Notes under the pieces: model-generated
Database searches by the model: none
Told to the model about the DNA's origin: nothing
What the model saw: the letters and a program-made list of their open reading frames with translations, nothing else
DNA from: a virus
Strand: one strand, 5' to 3'
Length of the DNA stretch: 36,506 bases
Virus record (IMG/VR): IMGVR_UViG_3300035180_001067
Location: 1-36,506 of that record
Position numbers and translations under genes: made by a program
Shown: positions 7,872-13,529 of the stretch, piece by piece
Layout of the letters: the number at the start of each line of letters is the position of its first letter
Position numbering within the stretch: the stretch's first letter is position 1

Positions 7872-8386
7872 TCGCCGGCCTGCTGCTGGGCAGGGTGCCG
7901 CCCGGCGTTGTCATCGCCCTGGTGGCCAGCGTCATCGAGATTGGCGCCGGCATCTGGGCCGGGCACCACTTCACGGCCCAGGCCTACGAGGCCCAGATTG
8001 CCCAGGCTGATGCAGCCCGCGCCAAGGCCGTGGCCGATGCCGCCAGCGCGGCACAAACAGAGACCGCCCGCCGCGTGCAGGCTCAACAGGAGATTGCCCA
8101 AGATGCCCAACACGCTGCCCAGGCCGCTCGCTTTGATGCTGGCCGTGCTGATGCCGCTGCTGCTACTTTGCGCGTGCAGCTCGGCGCCTACCTCGCCGGC
8201 AATCGTGGCGCCGCCGTTGATCCCGCCACTGTCGCCGCTGGCCAGACAGCCGGCGATGCCGCCCGAGTGCTCGCCGACCTGTTCAGCCGCGCTGATGACT
8301 TTGCGGGCCGAATGGCGGCAGCGGCTGATGCTGCCAGGGCAGCCGGCGCAGCCTGCGAGCGCAGCTACGACGCCTTGAGCAAATGA
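7868..8386 (+). CDS. i-spanin, Rz-like
   Basis: The product is 172 aa. The GTG at 7868 is chosen because it forms a GTGA overlap with the endolysin stop and puts the membrane segment at the N-terminus. Residues about 8-30 form one transmembrane helix (VVIALVASVIEIGAGIWAG), followed by a long Ala/Gln/Arg-rich periplasmic coiled coil (about 34-170). This is the layout of inner-membrane spanins, which pair with an outer-membrane lipoprotein to fuse the membranes in the last step of lysis. That partner is encoded inside this gene in the +1 frame (8103-8378). It overlaps the next ORF by ATGA. Confidence 0.85.
   Translation: MIAGLLLGRVPPGVVIALVASVIEIGAGIWAGHHFTAQAYEAQIAQADAARAKAVADAASAAQTETARRVQAQQEIAQDAQHAAQAARFDAGRADAAAATLRVQLGAYLAGNRGAAVDPATVAAGQTAGDAARVLADLFSRADDFAGRMAAAADAARAAGAACERSYDALSK
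8103..8378 (+). CDS. o-spanin, Rz1-like lipoprotein nested inside the Rz gene
   Basis: An out-of-frame ORF of 91 aa lies wholly inside the i-spanin gene. From the ATG at 8103 it reads a short basic stretch, a hydrophobic segment (residues about 9-26) and a lipobox ending L-C-A-C followed by SS. The mature part is Pro-rich (PAIVAPPLIPPLSPLARQPA), as in Rz1 proteins, which are lipid-anchored in the outer membrane and bind Rz across the periplasm. Full nesting of Rz1 in Rz is known from lambda. The frame is open upstream to 7908 but that part is not signal-like. A later ATG (codon 12) is an alternative start. Confidence 0.85.
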   Translation: MPNTLPRPLALMLAVLMPLLLLCACSSAPTSPAIVAPPLIPPLSPLARQPAMPPECSPTCSAALMTLRAEWRQRLMLPGQPAQPASAATTP

Positions 8387-8577
8387 TTCGCCTGCGCTGG
8401 TGGCGCCGGCCGCCACCAGAGCCGTCCAGCACCCTGGCCGATGTTGACTGGGACACCGGGCGCGACACTGCACCGATGGACCTGGGCCAGTCCGCTGATG
8501 TGCGCTACAGCGCCAGGCGCACCCGGCCTGCAGGCAATGACGAGGTGGTCAGCGGGCCGGTGCCGTTGGCCGATTGA
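8383..8577 (+). CDS. Small hypothetical protein at the end of the lysis operon
   Basis: The product is 64 aa, starting in an ATGA overlap with the Rz-like stop (8383-8386), which supports translation by coupling. The N-terminus is basic and aromatic (MIRLRWWRRPPPE), the rest polar and acidic. No domain is recognised. The last 29 bp overlap the end of a convergent gene on the other strand. It ends at a 14-bp palindrome (GCCGATTGATCGGC, 8568-8581) without a T-run. Confidence 0.45.
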   Translation: MIRLRWWRRPPPEPSSTLADVDWDTGRDTAPMDLGQSADVRYSARRTRPAGNDEVVSGPVPLAD

Positions 8578-8764
8578 TCGGCTCGTCGTCACACCCGGGC
8601 TCACGATCCCATGCACTGCACCCACGCTCAGGTTGTGACCTGACCCGTGCACACCCTGGGCAATTGCACTGCGCGGCCGTGCCGTTGGCAATCAAGCCCG
8701 CAAAGTGCACGCACACCCAGCAGGGCTGATCGTCCAGCGGTTGGCCAATGTGTGAGTGCGACAT
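8549..8764 (-). CDS. Small cysteine-rich phage protein
   Basis: The product is 71 aa, starting MSHSHIGQPLDDQPC. It has six cysteines in the order C-x2-C, C-x-C-x3-C, C and C, and ends with GCSAWDREPGCDDEP. The spaced cysteines and the R-x-R-S-x-P ... GCSAW pattern look like a small metal-binding protein of a type seen in Burkholderiales phages, but I cannot name the family. The frame continues upstream to 8836, but the residues before this Met lack the cysteine pattern. No good Shine-Dalgarno sequence is visible. It is isolated between the lysis cassette and attP and is convergent with the ORF ending at 8577. Confidence 0.55.
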   Translation of the reverse strand: MSHSHIGQPLDDQPCWVCVHFAGLIANGTAAQCNCPGCARVRSQPERGCSAWDREPGCDDEPINRPTAPAR

Positions 8765-8884
8765 GCGAAAAGGGTAGGGTGGCCAGGCCGCACAGTCGGC
8801 CCGATGCGGGAGCGCCTGCGGGAGTTGCGGGAGCAACTACAAACCAGCAAGGCGGAAAACAGTTATAAATCAACAGCTTACAAC

Positions 8885-8914
8885 TGGCGGAGAGAGCGGG
8901 ATTCGAACCCGCGG
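8885..8914 (-). other. 3' end of a tRNA gene (tRNA-Ser-like) forming the att core; not a complete tRNA
   Basis: Read on the - strand, this stretch gives a complete T-arm (CCGCGGGTTCGAATCCCGC), the acceptor 3' strand TCTCTCC, then GCCA, ending at 8885. The matching acceptor 5' strand GGAGAGA, a D-arm and an anticodon arm are absent in the 60-90 bases where they should lie (8915-8975), so this is only the tRNA tail. Phages that integrate into tRNA genes carry exactly this piece so that the target gene is restored. The Ser assignment rests on similarity of the T-arm and acceptor sequence and is tentative. Confidence 0.75.
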
Positions 8915-8994
8915 GGGGCTGTTAATCAGTGGGCGGTTTGAGCACTGGCGCGGCCTGCAGCACGATTACTCCCGCATGCAATATGCGTTTTGCA

Positions 8995-9021
8995 CAAAAA
9001 AGCCGCCTGGGAAGGCGGCTT
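8995..9021 (-). terminator. Rho-independent terminator of the leftward (integrase) operon
   Basis: Arms AAGCCGCCT (9000-9008) and AGGCGGCTT (9013-9021) pair perfectly around a four-base loop. On the - strand the hairpin is followed by a run of Ts (A-run at 8996-9001). It lies 17 bp beyond the integrase stop and should end the long leftward early transcript before it reaches the att core. Confidence 0.85.
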
Positions 9022-9037
9022 GTTGCGGGAGCGGTTT

Positions 9038-10093
9038 TTACCGCACCGGCTTGAGCTTTTCGCCATGTACATAGTGCTGGCGGGTAACGCTCAAACTGCT
9101 GTGCTGCAGCAGGGCTGATGCATCAGCCAGTGAGCCGGCCAGCTGGCCTGCGCGCTTGCGCATGTCGCGCAGCCAAAGGTGCGCCACTTCGGGGCACTCG
9201 GCCTTCGCTTTGGTGCGTGCCTCGTCAAACCGTGCCTTGAGCATGCGGTAGGTGATGGGCTTGCGGCCGGCGGCCAGGATGAAGATGTGCTCGGGGGCCT
9301 TCAGGGCCTTGCGGCGCTCAATGATGGGCTGCAGCACGGTGGATGCTGCCAGGTCAAACTCGGCCCGCTTGCCGGTCTTGCCGGCCTTGACCACCAGCAT
9401 GCCGGCGCGCACGTCAGTGAGGCGCAGGGCCAGCACGTCCATCACACGCAGGCCGGTGGCGGTGGCGATGTCGAGCGCGTCTTTGAGCACCTGGTCGCCG
9501 TGCTTGTGCAGGGCGGCAAAGGCCGCGTCGCCCACGTCGACCTGGCGCGAGGTGGTGGGGCCCTTCCAGCCGCTGCGTTGCATGTCGGCCGCTGGCCAGT
9601 GCAGCTCAGTGAGGCCCTGCAGGCGCGCCCAGCCCCAGATCACGCTGAGCAGCTGCATTTCTTGCTTTGCGCGGGCCTTGGCACTGCGCTGGTCGACGTA
9701 GCGCACCAGGGTGGGCATCTTGATGTCTTCCCACCTGGCGCCGCCGAACGGCCCGCGCAGGGCCGCCAGGCACTTGGTGTAGCCCTTGATCGTTTCGGGG
9801 CTGCGTTCGCGGCCGTCGGGGCGGATCTTGAGGCCGCGCTCTTCCCAGCCCCTGAAGGCCTCTTCCAGCGTGCCGGCGATGCGTGGGGCGTCGAGGTGGA
9901 TCTCGGCCCAGCGGCGCAAAGCGGCATCGCGGTCATTGCCCAGCTTGATGTCGGGCTTGCCGGTGCCGCGCATGTCGTACCACCAGCTCGTCCACACCTG
10001 GCCGGCTTTGCCGCGCTTGATGCTGACACGCAGCTTGGGGTATTTGGAGGGTTTAGGCATGGTGCAGACGTCTAGACGGTCGGGGGGAGCCAT
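9038..10093 (-). CDS. int: Tyrosine site-specific integrase
   Basis: The product is 351 aa from the ATG at 10093, coupled to the preceding stop as TGATG; an ATG at 10060 (MPKPSKYPKL, 340 aa) is an equally plausible start. The N-terminus is a basic arm-binding-type segment, followed by a SAM-like core-binding region (about 70-165 in the 340-aa numbering). The catalytic domain shows Arg205 (GLRVMDVLAL), Lys in KAGKTGK, box II as RDMRKRAG, His320 (LLQHSSLSVTRQHY) and nucleophile Tyr330. Box II is normally H-x-x-R; here Arg replaces the His, a variant I recall from other proteobacterial phage integrases. The gene adjoins attP and a terminator, and is the last gene of the early operon. Confidence 0.93.
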   Translation of the reverse strand: MAPPDRLDVCTMPKPSKYPKLRVSIKRGKAGQVWTSWWYDMRGTGKPDIKLGNDRDAALRRWAEIHLDAPRIAGTLEEAFRGWEERGLKIRPDGRERSPETIKGYTKCLAALRGPFGGARWEDIKMPTLVRYVDQRSAKARAKQEMQLLSVIWGWARLQGLTELHWPAADMQRSGWKGPTTSRQVDVGDAAFAALHKHGDQVLKDALDIATATGLRVMDVLALRLTDVRAGMLVVKAGKTGKRAEFDLAASTVLQPIIERRKALKAPEHIFILAAGRKPITYRMLKARFDEARTKAKAECPEVAHLWLRDMRKRAGQLAGSLADASALLQHSSLSVTRQHYVHGEKLKPVR

Positions 10094-10338
10094 CACAGAT
10101 AGGGGTCAGGCACTTCGCGCAGGGTGCCAAAGTCATCCATCACGGCACACCACGCTTGCGCATCGTGCCGCAGCAGGTGGCGCGCACATGGCGGCCCGGG
10201 CCAAAGGTCATTGCTCCACTCAGGCGTGCCATCGCCTCGGCTGAACATCACAGGCACCTCCCACAGCCATGGCGCAGCATAGATGCTGCCGTGGCGAACG
10301 AGCGTGACGTCAAGGCCCAACGCATACTGAATCGTCAT
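10093..10338 (-). CDS. Hypothetical phage protein preceding integrase
   Basis: The product is 81 aa and begins MTIQYALGLDVTLVRHGSIY. It is aromatic and proline-rich (SNDLWPGPPCARHLL) with no membrane segment or recognised domain. Its TGA shares a base with a possible integrase ATG (TGATG, 10091-10095). Nine bases separate it from the stop of the DUF4224 gene upstream. Position between a DUF4224 gene and int would suit a recombination directionality factor, but nothing in the sequence proves that. Confidence 0.65.
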   Translation of the reverse strand: MTIQYALGLDVTLVRHGSIYAAPWLWEVPVMFSRGDGTPEWSNDLWPGPPCARHLLRHDAQAWCAVMDDFGTLREVPDPYL

Positions 10339-10347
10339 GTGAGGCTT

Positions 10348-10560
10348 TCAGCGCACGAGCGAGAAGTCAACGCCCGAGGCCTTGCTGGCGACCTGGGGCA
10401 GCAGGGCGTGGGCCTGGGCCACCTGGCGCGACACACGCACGGCGCGGCCCAAGAAGGTAAAAGGGATGCCCTGCCTGGCCAGCACTGCTGCCTGGCTGGC
10501 GGGGCGGGTCTTGCCGGTGATCTCGACCAGTTCTTTGGCCGTGAGTTCGTCGGTTGTCAC
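10348..10560 (-). CDS. DUF4224 family protein, small DNA-binding/excisionase-like candidate
   Basis: The product is 70 aa from the GTG at 10560, which forms a GTGA overlap with the upstream gene's stop (10557-10560). The core, LTAKELVEITGKTRPASQ, followed by a short strand and FTFLGRAVRVSRQ, matches my memory of the DUF4224 domain, which is common beside phage integrases. The fold predicted is a winged-helix or MerR-like helix-turn-helix, as in excisionases, with the wing at about 40-55. An excisionase role is inferred from fold and proximity to int. Confidence 0.7.
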   Translation of the reverse strand: MTTDELTAKELVEITGKTRPASQAAVLARQGIPFTFLGRAVRVSRQVAQAHALLPQVASKASGVDFSLVR

Positions 10561-11021
10561 GCTGCAGCCTTTTCCTTTTCCACGGCGTCGGCCATGGCCT
10601 GGGTTTGGATCTCTGACCACACTGCGGCCTGTTCGGCGGTGACCAGGTCGACGATGTCGGCCAGGTCATCCATGTGGGCCACGCCTTGCTTGGCCAGTTG
10701 GTAGTCGGGCCCGTCGAATGCCACGCGGTTGGTGCGGCCAAAGCGCTCGATGAGGCGCGTGACCACGTCGAGCTGCACGGCCATCTCGGCCACGCCAGCG
10801 TCGAGCAGCTGGGCCACGCGCACCCAGGTGAGCACGCTGCCGATGTAATCCCACAGCATGGGCGGCTCAGCCTGGCCGGTGGCGATGGCGTCGAGGTTGC
10901 TGACGTGGTACAGGCCAAGCTCACGGCGTTGGGCGGCCGTGAGCTTGGGGCGCAGCGCGCGTGGCAGCTTGGCAAGAAGGGCGCCATTGGGCTTGCGTGG
11001 CGGTGGTGGGCGGCGGCTCAC
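10557..11021 (-). CDS. Hypothetical phage protein
   Basis: The product is 154 aa. The N-terminus is basic and Pro-rich (MSRRPPPPRKPNGALLAKLP), and the rest is predicted helical. Residues about 55-75 (LWDYIGSVLTWVRVAQLLDAG) and a C-terminal acidic/Ala tail are amphipathic; there is no obvious membrane segment. No family recognised. It starts as TGATG with the stop of the recombinase-like gene and ends in a GTGA overlap with the DUF4224 gene, so it is co-translated with both. Confidence 0.7.
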   Translation of the reverse strand: MSRRPPPPRKPNGALLAKLPRALRPKLTAAQRRELGLYHVSNLDAIATGQAEPPMLWDYIGSVLTWVRVAQLLDAGVAEMAVQLDVVTRLIERFGRTNRVAFDGPDYQLAKQGVAHMDDLADIVDLVTAEQAAVWSEIQTQAMADAVEKEKAAA

Positions 11022-11857
11022 TACATGCCTCCTTCTGTCTTCGCGCCCGAGACTGCAGCGCGATCCAGCCGCTCAATTTCGGCCAGGATCAGCGCGCCGG
11101 CGCGCACAAGATCACTGCGGCGGTCTTTCGGCTTCCACCAACTCGCTGCCCACGGCCAGTAGCCCGGGCACATGCCATCTGGCCGTTGCGGGGCTGCATA
11201 GCAGGCAGCCGCAGCGCCAATGCTTCCGTCGCTGTGCGCGTCATCGTGTTGCCAGGGCTGGCCAGCCGGATCAACCAGCATGCCGGTGAGCAGCAGGGGC
11301 GATGCGCGCAGGCGCCGGCCCTGCTGGCCGTCTTCAAGCTGTTTGAGGATGGCCTCGGCCTGGTCGTCGGTGATCAGGGCCGGGTGGGTGTTGCGCTGGA
11401 TCTGCCACTCATGGCGCGGCCGGCGTTTGTCGCCGTTGATGCTGGCGGTGCCCATGCGCTCGGCGTGCATGCCCCACACGGTGTGGCCGGCGTAGGTGAG
11501 GGCCTGCCAGTCCATGCTTTGGGTGCTGCTGGTGGGCCATGGCAGGGCCAGCTTGGCCACGGCAGTGCCACGCGGCACGCCGCGGGCGCGCATGGCCAGG
11601 TAGGCGGCCACCAACGGGCTGGCCTGGTCGTCGATCACCAGGCGGCTTTTGAGCACGGGCGCACCATCACGCACGGCACCGGTGGCGGTGTAGTCGAGCG
11701 TGTAGCCACGCGGGGCCCGGCCACCGGCGCGCCAGCCCTGGCGCACGTTCTCGGCCATGCCGGCCAGGCCTTTGGCGCGGCTGATGAGGCTGTGGTACTC
11801 GTCAAACGCCTGCAGCACGCTGCGCAGCACCATGTCGGTGGCGGGGGTGGGGCTCAC
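11021..11857 (-). CDS. Serine-recombinase-like protein lacking the N-terminal catalytic domain
   Basis: The product is 278 aa from the GTG at 11857 (GTGA overlap with the upstream stop). Residues about 15-55 (LQAFDEYHSLISRAKGLAGM, then RAGGRAPRGYTLD) match the end of the resolvase fold, the E-helix and the start of the Recombinase domain of large serine recombinases. The segment continues to about residue 215 with HEWQIQRNTHPALITDDQAE, typical of that domain. The approximately 130-residue catalytic part with the nucleophilic Ser is missing, and the 68-aa gene directly upstream is unrelated. It may bind DNA without cutting it. It could be a decayed recombinase, but the intact couplings suggest a maintained gene. 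Confidence 0.7.
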   Translation of the reverse strand: MSPTPATDMVLRSVLQAFDEYHSLISRAKGLAGMAENVRQGWRAGGRAPRGYTLDYTATGAVRDGAPVLKSRLVIDDQASPLVAAYLAMRARGVPRGTAVAKLALPWPTSSTQSMDWQALTYAGHTVWGMHAERMGTASINGDKRRPRHEWQIQRNTHPALITDDQAEAILKQLEDGQQGRRLRASPLLLTGMLVDPAGQPWQHDDAHSDGSIGAAAACYAAPQRPDGMCPGYWPWAASWWKPKDRRSDLVRAGALILAEIERLDRAAVSGAKTEGGM

Positions 11858-12060
11858 GGTTTGACAAAAAGCTCGCCGCGAATTTCAATGCAAGCGGTCA
11901 TTTTTCCTGCGGCGGCACTTAAAAAGCCGTCGGGGCCCCGTGCCAGCTCGGTGGCATCAAATGATGGTGTGTATTCCAACGTCTTGACAACAAAACGGCC
12001 GGCGTCGATTGAATCAGCCAAGTCGCGCAAGGACTTGGAAAAGTGTTCTTGTTTGACCAC
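11854..12060 (-). CDS. Small hypothetical phage protein
   Basis: The product is 68 aa from a GTG at 12060, chosen because GGAGGA lies just upstream (12066-12071 on the + strand numbering) with proper spacing; the frame continues to 12225 but without such a site. It begins with a helical segment (KQEHFSKSLRDLADSIDAG), followed by a beta-rich part (FVVKTLEYTPSFDATE, MTACIEIRGELFVKP). It resembles small phage proteins placed beside recombinase-like genes; family not recognised. Its stop overlaps the recombinase-like start (GTGA). Confidence 0.65.
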   Translation of the reverse strand: MVKQEHFSKSLRDLADSIDAGRFVVKTLEYTPSFDATELARGPDGFLSAAAGKMTACIEIRGELFVKP

Positions 12061-12230
12061 TTGATCCTCCAGGGGAGCGGATATTGCCACGGTAGGCCAG
12101 GGCGGTAGTGCCCGCTGGCCAGCTCTTCGTGTAGCTGGTAGAGGTTGCGCTCGGCATGAGCCTCGAATGCCAGCGCTGAGGCGCTGTTGCGCTTGGTGCG
12201 TCGGCAGTTCGGTATGCAAGTCCATGGTGG
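12060..12230 (-). pseudogene. Possible frameshifted small ORF
   Basis: No intact gene fits this approximately 200-bp gap. The ATG at 12225 (MDLHTELP) enters a frame that then looks non-coding, while the +1 frame from about 12195 downward reads ALAFEAHAERNLYQLHEELA, then SGHYRPGLPWQYPLPW, which has protein-like composition and helix periodicity but no start codon. A single-base indel near 12200 would join the two. The motif NLYQLHEELASGHYRPG recalls the N-terminal helix of reverse-transcriptase-like proteins, but this is a weak resemblance. Confidence 0.3.
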
Positions 12231-12258
12231 CGGTGCTCAGTTCAAAGGATTGAAGGAC

Positions 12259-12732
12259 TTAAGGGGTGACTCTGCGGATGGCCACAGCAGCGCCTTCGGC
12301 GCTCTTGCGGTCGTACTCCTGGCTGCCGTTGATGAAGGTGCAGTCCCAGGCGAACGAGGCGTCTTGCTCGTGCTGCTGGCAGGACCATTGCCAAACGGGC
12401 TTCAGGTGCGGCTTGCAGTTGGCGTACAGCAAGGCCTGCTCTTGCCGGTCGGGCAGCGATCCGCCGATTTCTTCAGCCCAGGCCATGGCGTCGTCCCAAT
12501 CAAGATCGCTGTCGGGGCGCGGGGCCATCAGCACCAGGTGGTGCTTGATCTTGCCGTCAGCATCAAGCACGGTGCCGGCGTAGTGCTCACCGACCTGCAG
12601 TGTGATGGTGGCCTCAGGCACGATGAGCAGCGTGGGCCGGCTCGTGGGCTTCGATTGCTCGGTAAGTGCGGCAATCAAAACGGCCAAGCGGTTGTGCTCG
12701 GCCTGGATGTCTTCAAGGGTGATCGTGGTCAC
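12259..12732 (-). CDS. DUF1566-like protein, paralog 1
   Basis: The product is 157 aa from a GTG at 12732 with GGAGAG six bases upstream; the longer frame to 12861 overlaps the neighbouring gene and is Arg-rich. Residues about 1-30 form a helix (TLEDIQAEHNRLAVLIAAL). The C-terminal 85 residues carry LDWDDAMAWAEEIGGSLPDR, a YANCKP helix, a W-x-W-S/T-C strand and KSAEGAAVAIRRV. That succession (W-x-x-A-x-x-W, G-x-LP, WSC, final VAxR) matches the DUF1566/Lcl C-terminal fold common in phage and surface proteins. It is closely related to the next gene upstream. The function is unknown. Confidence 0.7.
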   Translation of the reverse strand: MTTITLEDIQAEHNRLAVLIAALTEQSKPTSRPTLLIVPEATITLQVGEHYAGTVLDADGKIKHHLVLMAPRPDSDLDWDDAMAWAEEIGGSLPDRQEQALLYANCKPHLKPVWQWSCQQHEQDASFAWDCTFINGSQEYDRKSAEGAAVAIRRVTP

Positions 12733-12767
12733 GGGTGTCTCTCCTGTGGTTTGAAAGGATTGAAGGA

Positions 12768-13199
12768 TCAAGCGGTCAAGGGAATCAAGCGGACGGCCAC
12801 AGCAGCGCCTTCGGCGCTCTTGCGGGTGTCGTTCTGGCCGCCGTCGTCGAAGCGGCAGCACCAGGCGTACGAGGCATCGTCTTCGTCTCCGGTGTCTGCT
12901 TCGAGGGAGTCACAAGTCCAGTGCCATTCGGGCTGCAGCTTGGCCTTTGCATGGTCGTACAACAGGGCGGCCACGGGGTGGGTCGGCAGGTGGCCATCGA
13001 CGCTTTCGGCCCAGGCCTTGGCGTCTTGCCAGGACAAACGGCGACCAGGCTTGGCATCGACCAGCACCACCGCGTAGTGGATGCCGTCTTTGCCGGTGGT
13101 GATGCCCTGAAACGTTCCGCCTTCCAGTGGCTGGCCCAGTGGAGGCAGGCTGGAAAACAGGATGGCCGCAATAACGGCGTGCTTCAGGGTTTCGGTCAT
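12768..13199 (-). CDS. DUF1566-like protein, paralog 2
   Basis: The product is 143 aa with the ATG at 13199 and GGAG upstream. A hydrophobic N-terminal segment (HAVIAAILFSSLPPLG) may be a signal or anchor. The body repeats the paralog's plan: LSWQDAKAWAESVDGHLPTH, a YDHAK helix, WHWTCDS, AYAWCCRFDDGG, and KSAEGAAVAVR. The two genes share a 31-bp block of identical DNA near the 3' end and a short identical 3' flank, so they arose by tandem duplication. This copy alone has the N-terminal hydrophobic segment, suggesting different locations for the two products. Confidence 0.7.
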   Translation of the reverse strand: MTETLKHAVIAAILFSSLPPLGQPLEGGTFQGITTGKDGIHYAVVLVDAKPGRRLSWQDAKAWAESVDGHLPTHPVAALLYDHAKAKLQPEWHWTCDSLEADTGDEDDASYAWCCRFDDGGQNDTRKSAEGAAVAVRLIPLTA

Positions 13200-13239
13200 G
13201 GTGAAATGCTCCTTTCAGTGGCGGTGGTGGATTGGTATG

Positions 13240-13506
13240 TCAGTGATGAGGCTTGACCGGCTTCAAAGTCGCCGGGGCCTTGGGCATCGTCTTGAGCACG
13301 AACTGAGTGGTGCCCAGCAGGCGGTCAAATGCGGCATCTGCGCCCTCTGCGTTGGCCATCAGCACGCCGGTGACGCTAGCCAGCTTCATCAGGTAGTTGC
13401 CAATCGCAATCGGATCAACGCTGGCCATGCGGCAGGCTGTCAGGTAGTCGCCGACAGCTTTCTTGGCGAGCTCTTCGGCTTCGTCGGGGGTGGCTGCTTG
13501 TGTCAT
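13240..13506 (-). CDS. Small hypothetical phage protein
   Basis: The product is 88 aa, helical, beginning with an acidic stretch (ATPDEAEELAKKAVGDYL) and ending Lys/Pro/His-rich. One hydrophobic helix (IGNYLMKLASVTGVLMANA) is amphipathic rather than transmembrane. No family recognised. It lies in the early operon between the methyltransferase (23 bp upstream) and the DUF1566 paralogs (40 bp downstream). Confidence 0.6.
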   Translation of the reverse strand: MTQAATPDEAEELAKKAVGDYLTACRMASVDPIAIGNYLMKLASVTGVLMANAEGADAAFDRLLGTTQFVLKTMPKAPATLKPVKPHH

Positions 13507-13529
13507 GGAGGGGCTTTCAGTTGTTGGGC

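Larger units (their letters stand above)
8805..9031. other. Phage attachment site region (attP) with arm-type repeats
   Basis: The octamer TGCGGGAG occurs five times: 8805-8812, 8817-8824, 8826-8833, inverted at 8969-8976, and 9024-9031. Three copies lie on one side and two on the other side of a tRNA 3'-end fragment (8885-8914). That is the plan of a tyrosine-integrase attP: a core identical to the host target, flanked by arm sites bound by the integrase N-terminal domain. The integrase gene starts next to it. The span 8577-9038 holds no other gene besides the small - strand ORF. Which bases form the crossover region cannot be fixed without the host attB. Confidence 0.75.

Noticed and set aside
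8885-8975. A complete tRNA gene on the - strand
   Set aside because: Only the T-arm, acceptor 3' strand and CCA are present. No matching GGAGAGA 5' acceptor strand, D-arm or anticodon arm is found at the right distance.
12060-12230. A diversity-generating retroelement reverse transcriptase
   Set aside because: Only a short helix-like motif resembles a reverse transcriptase. There is no YxDD motif and no template/variable repeat pair in the window.
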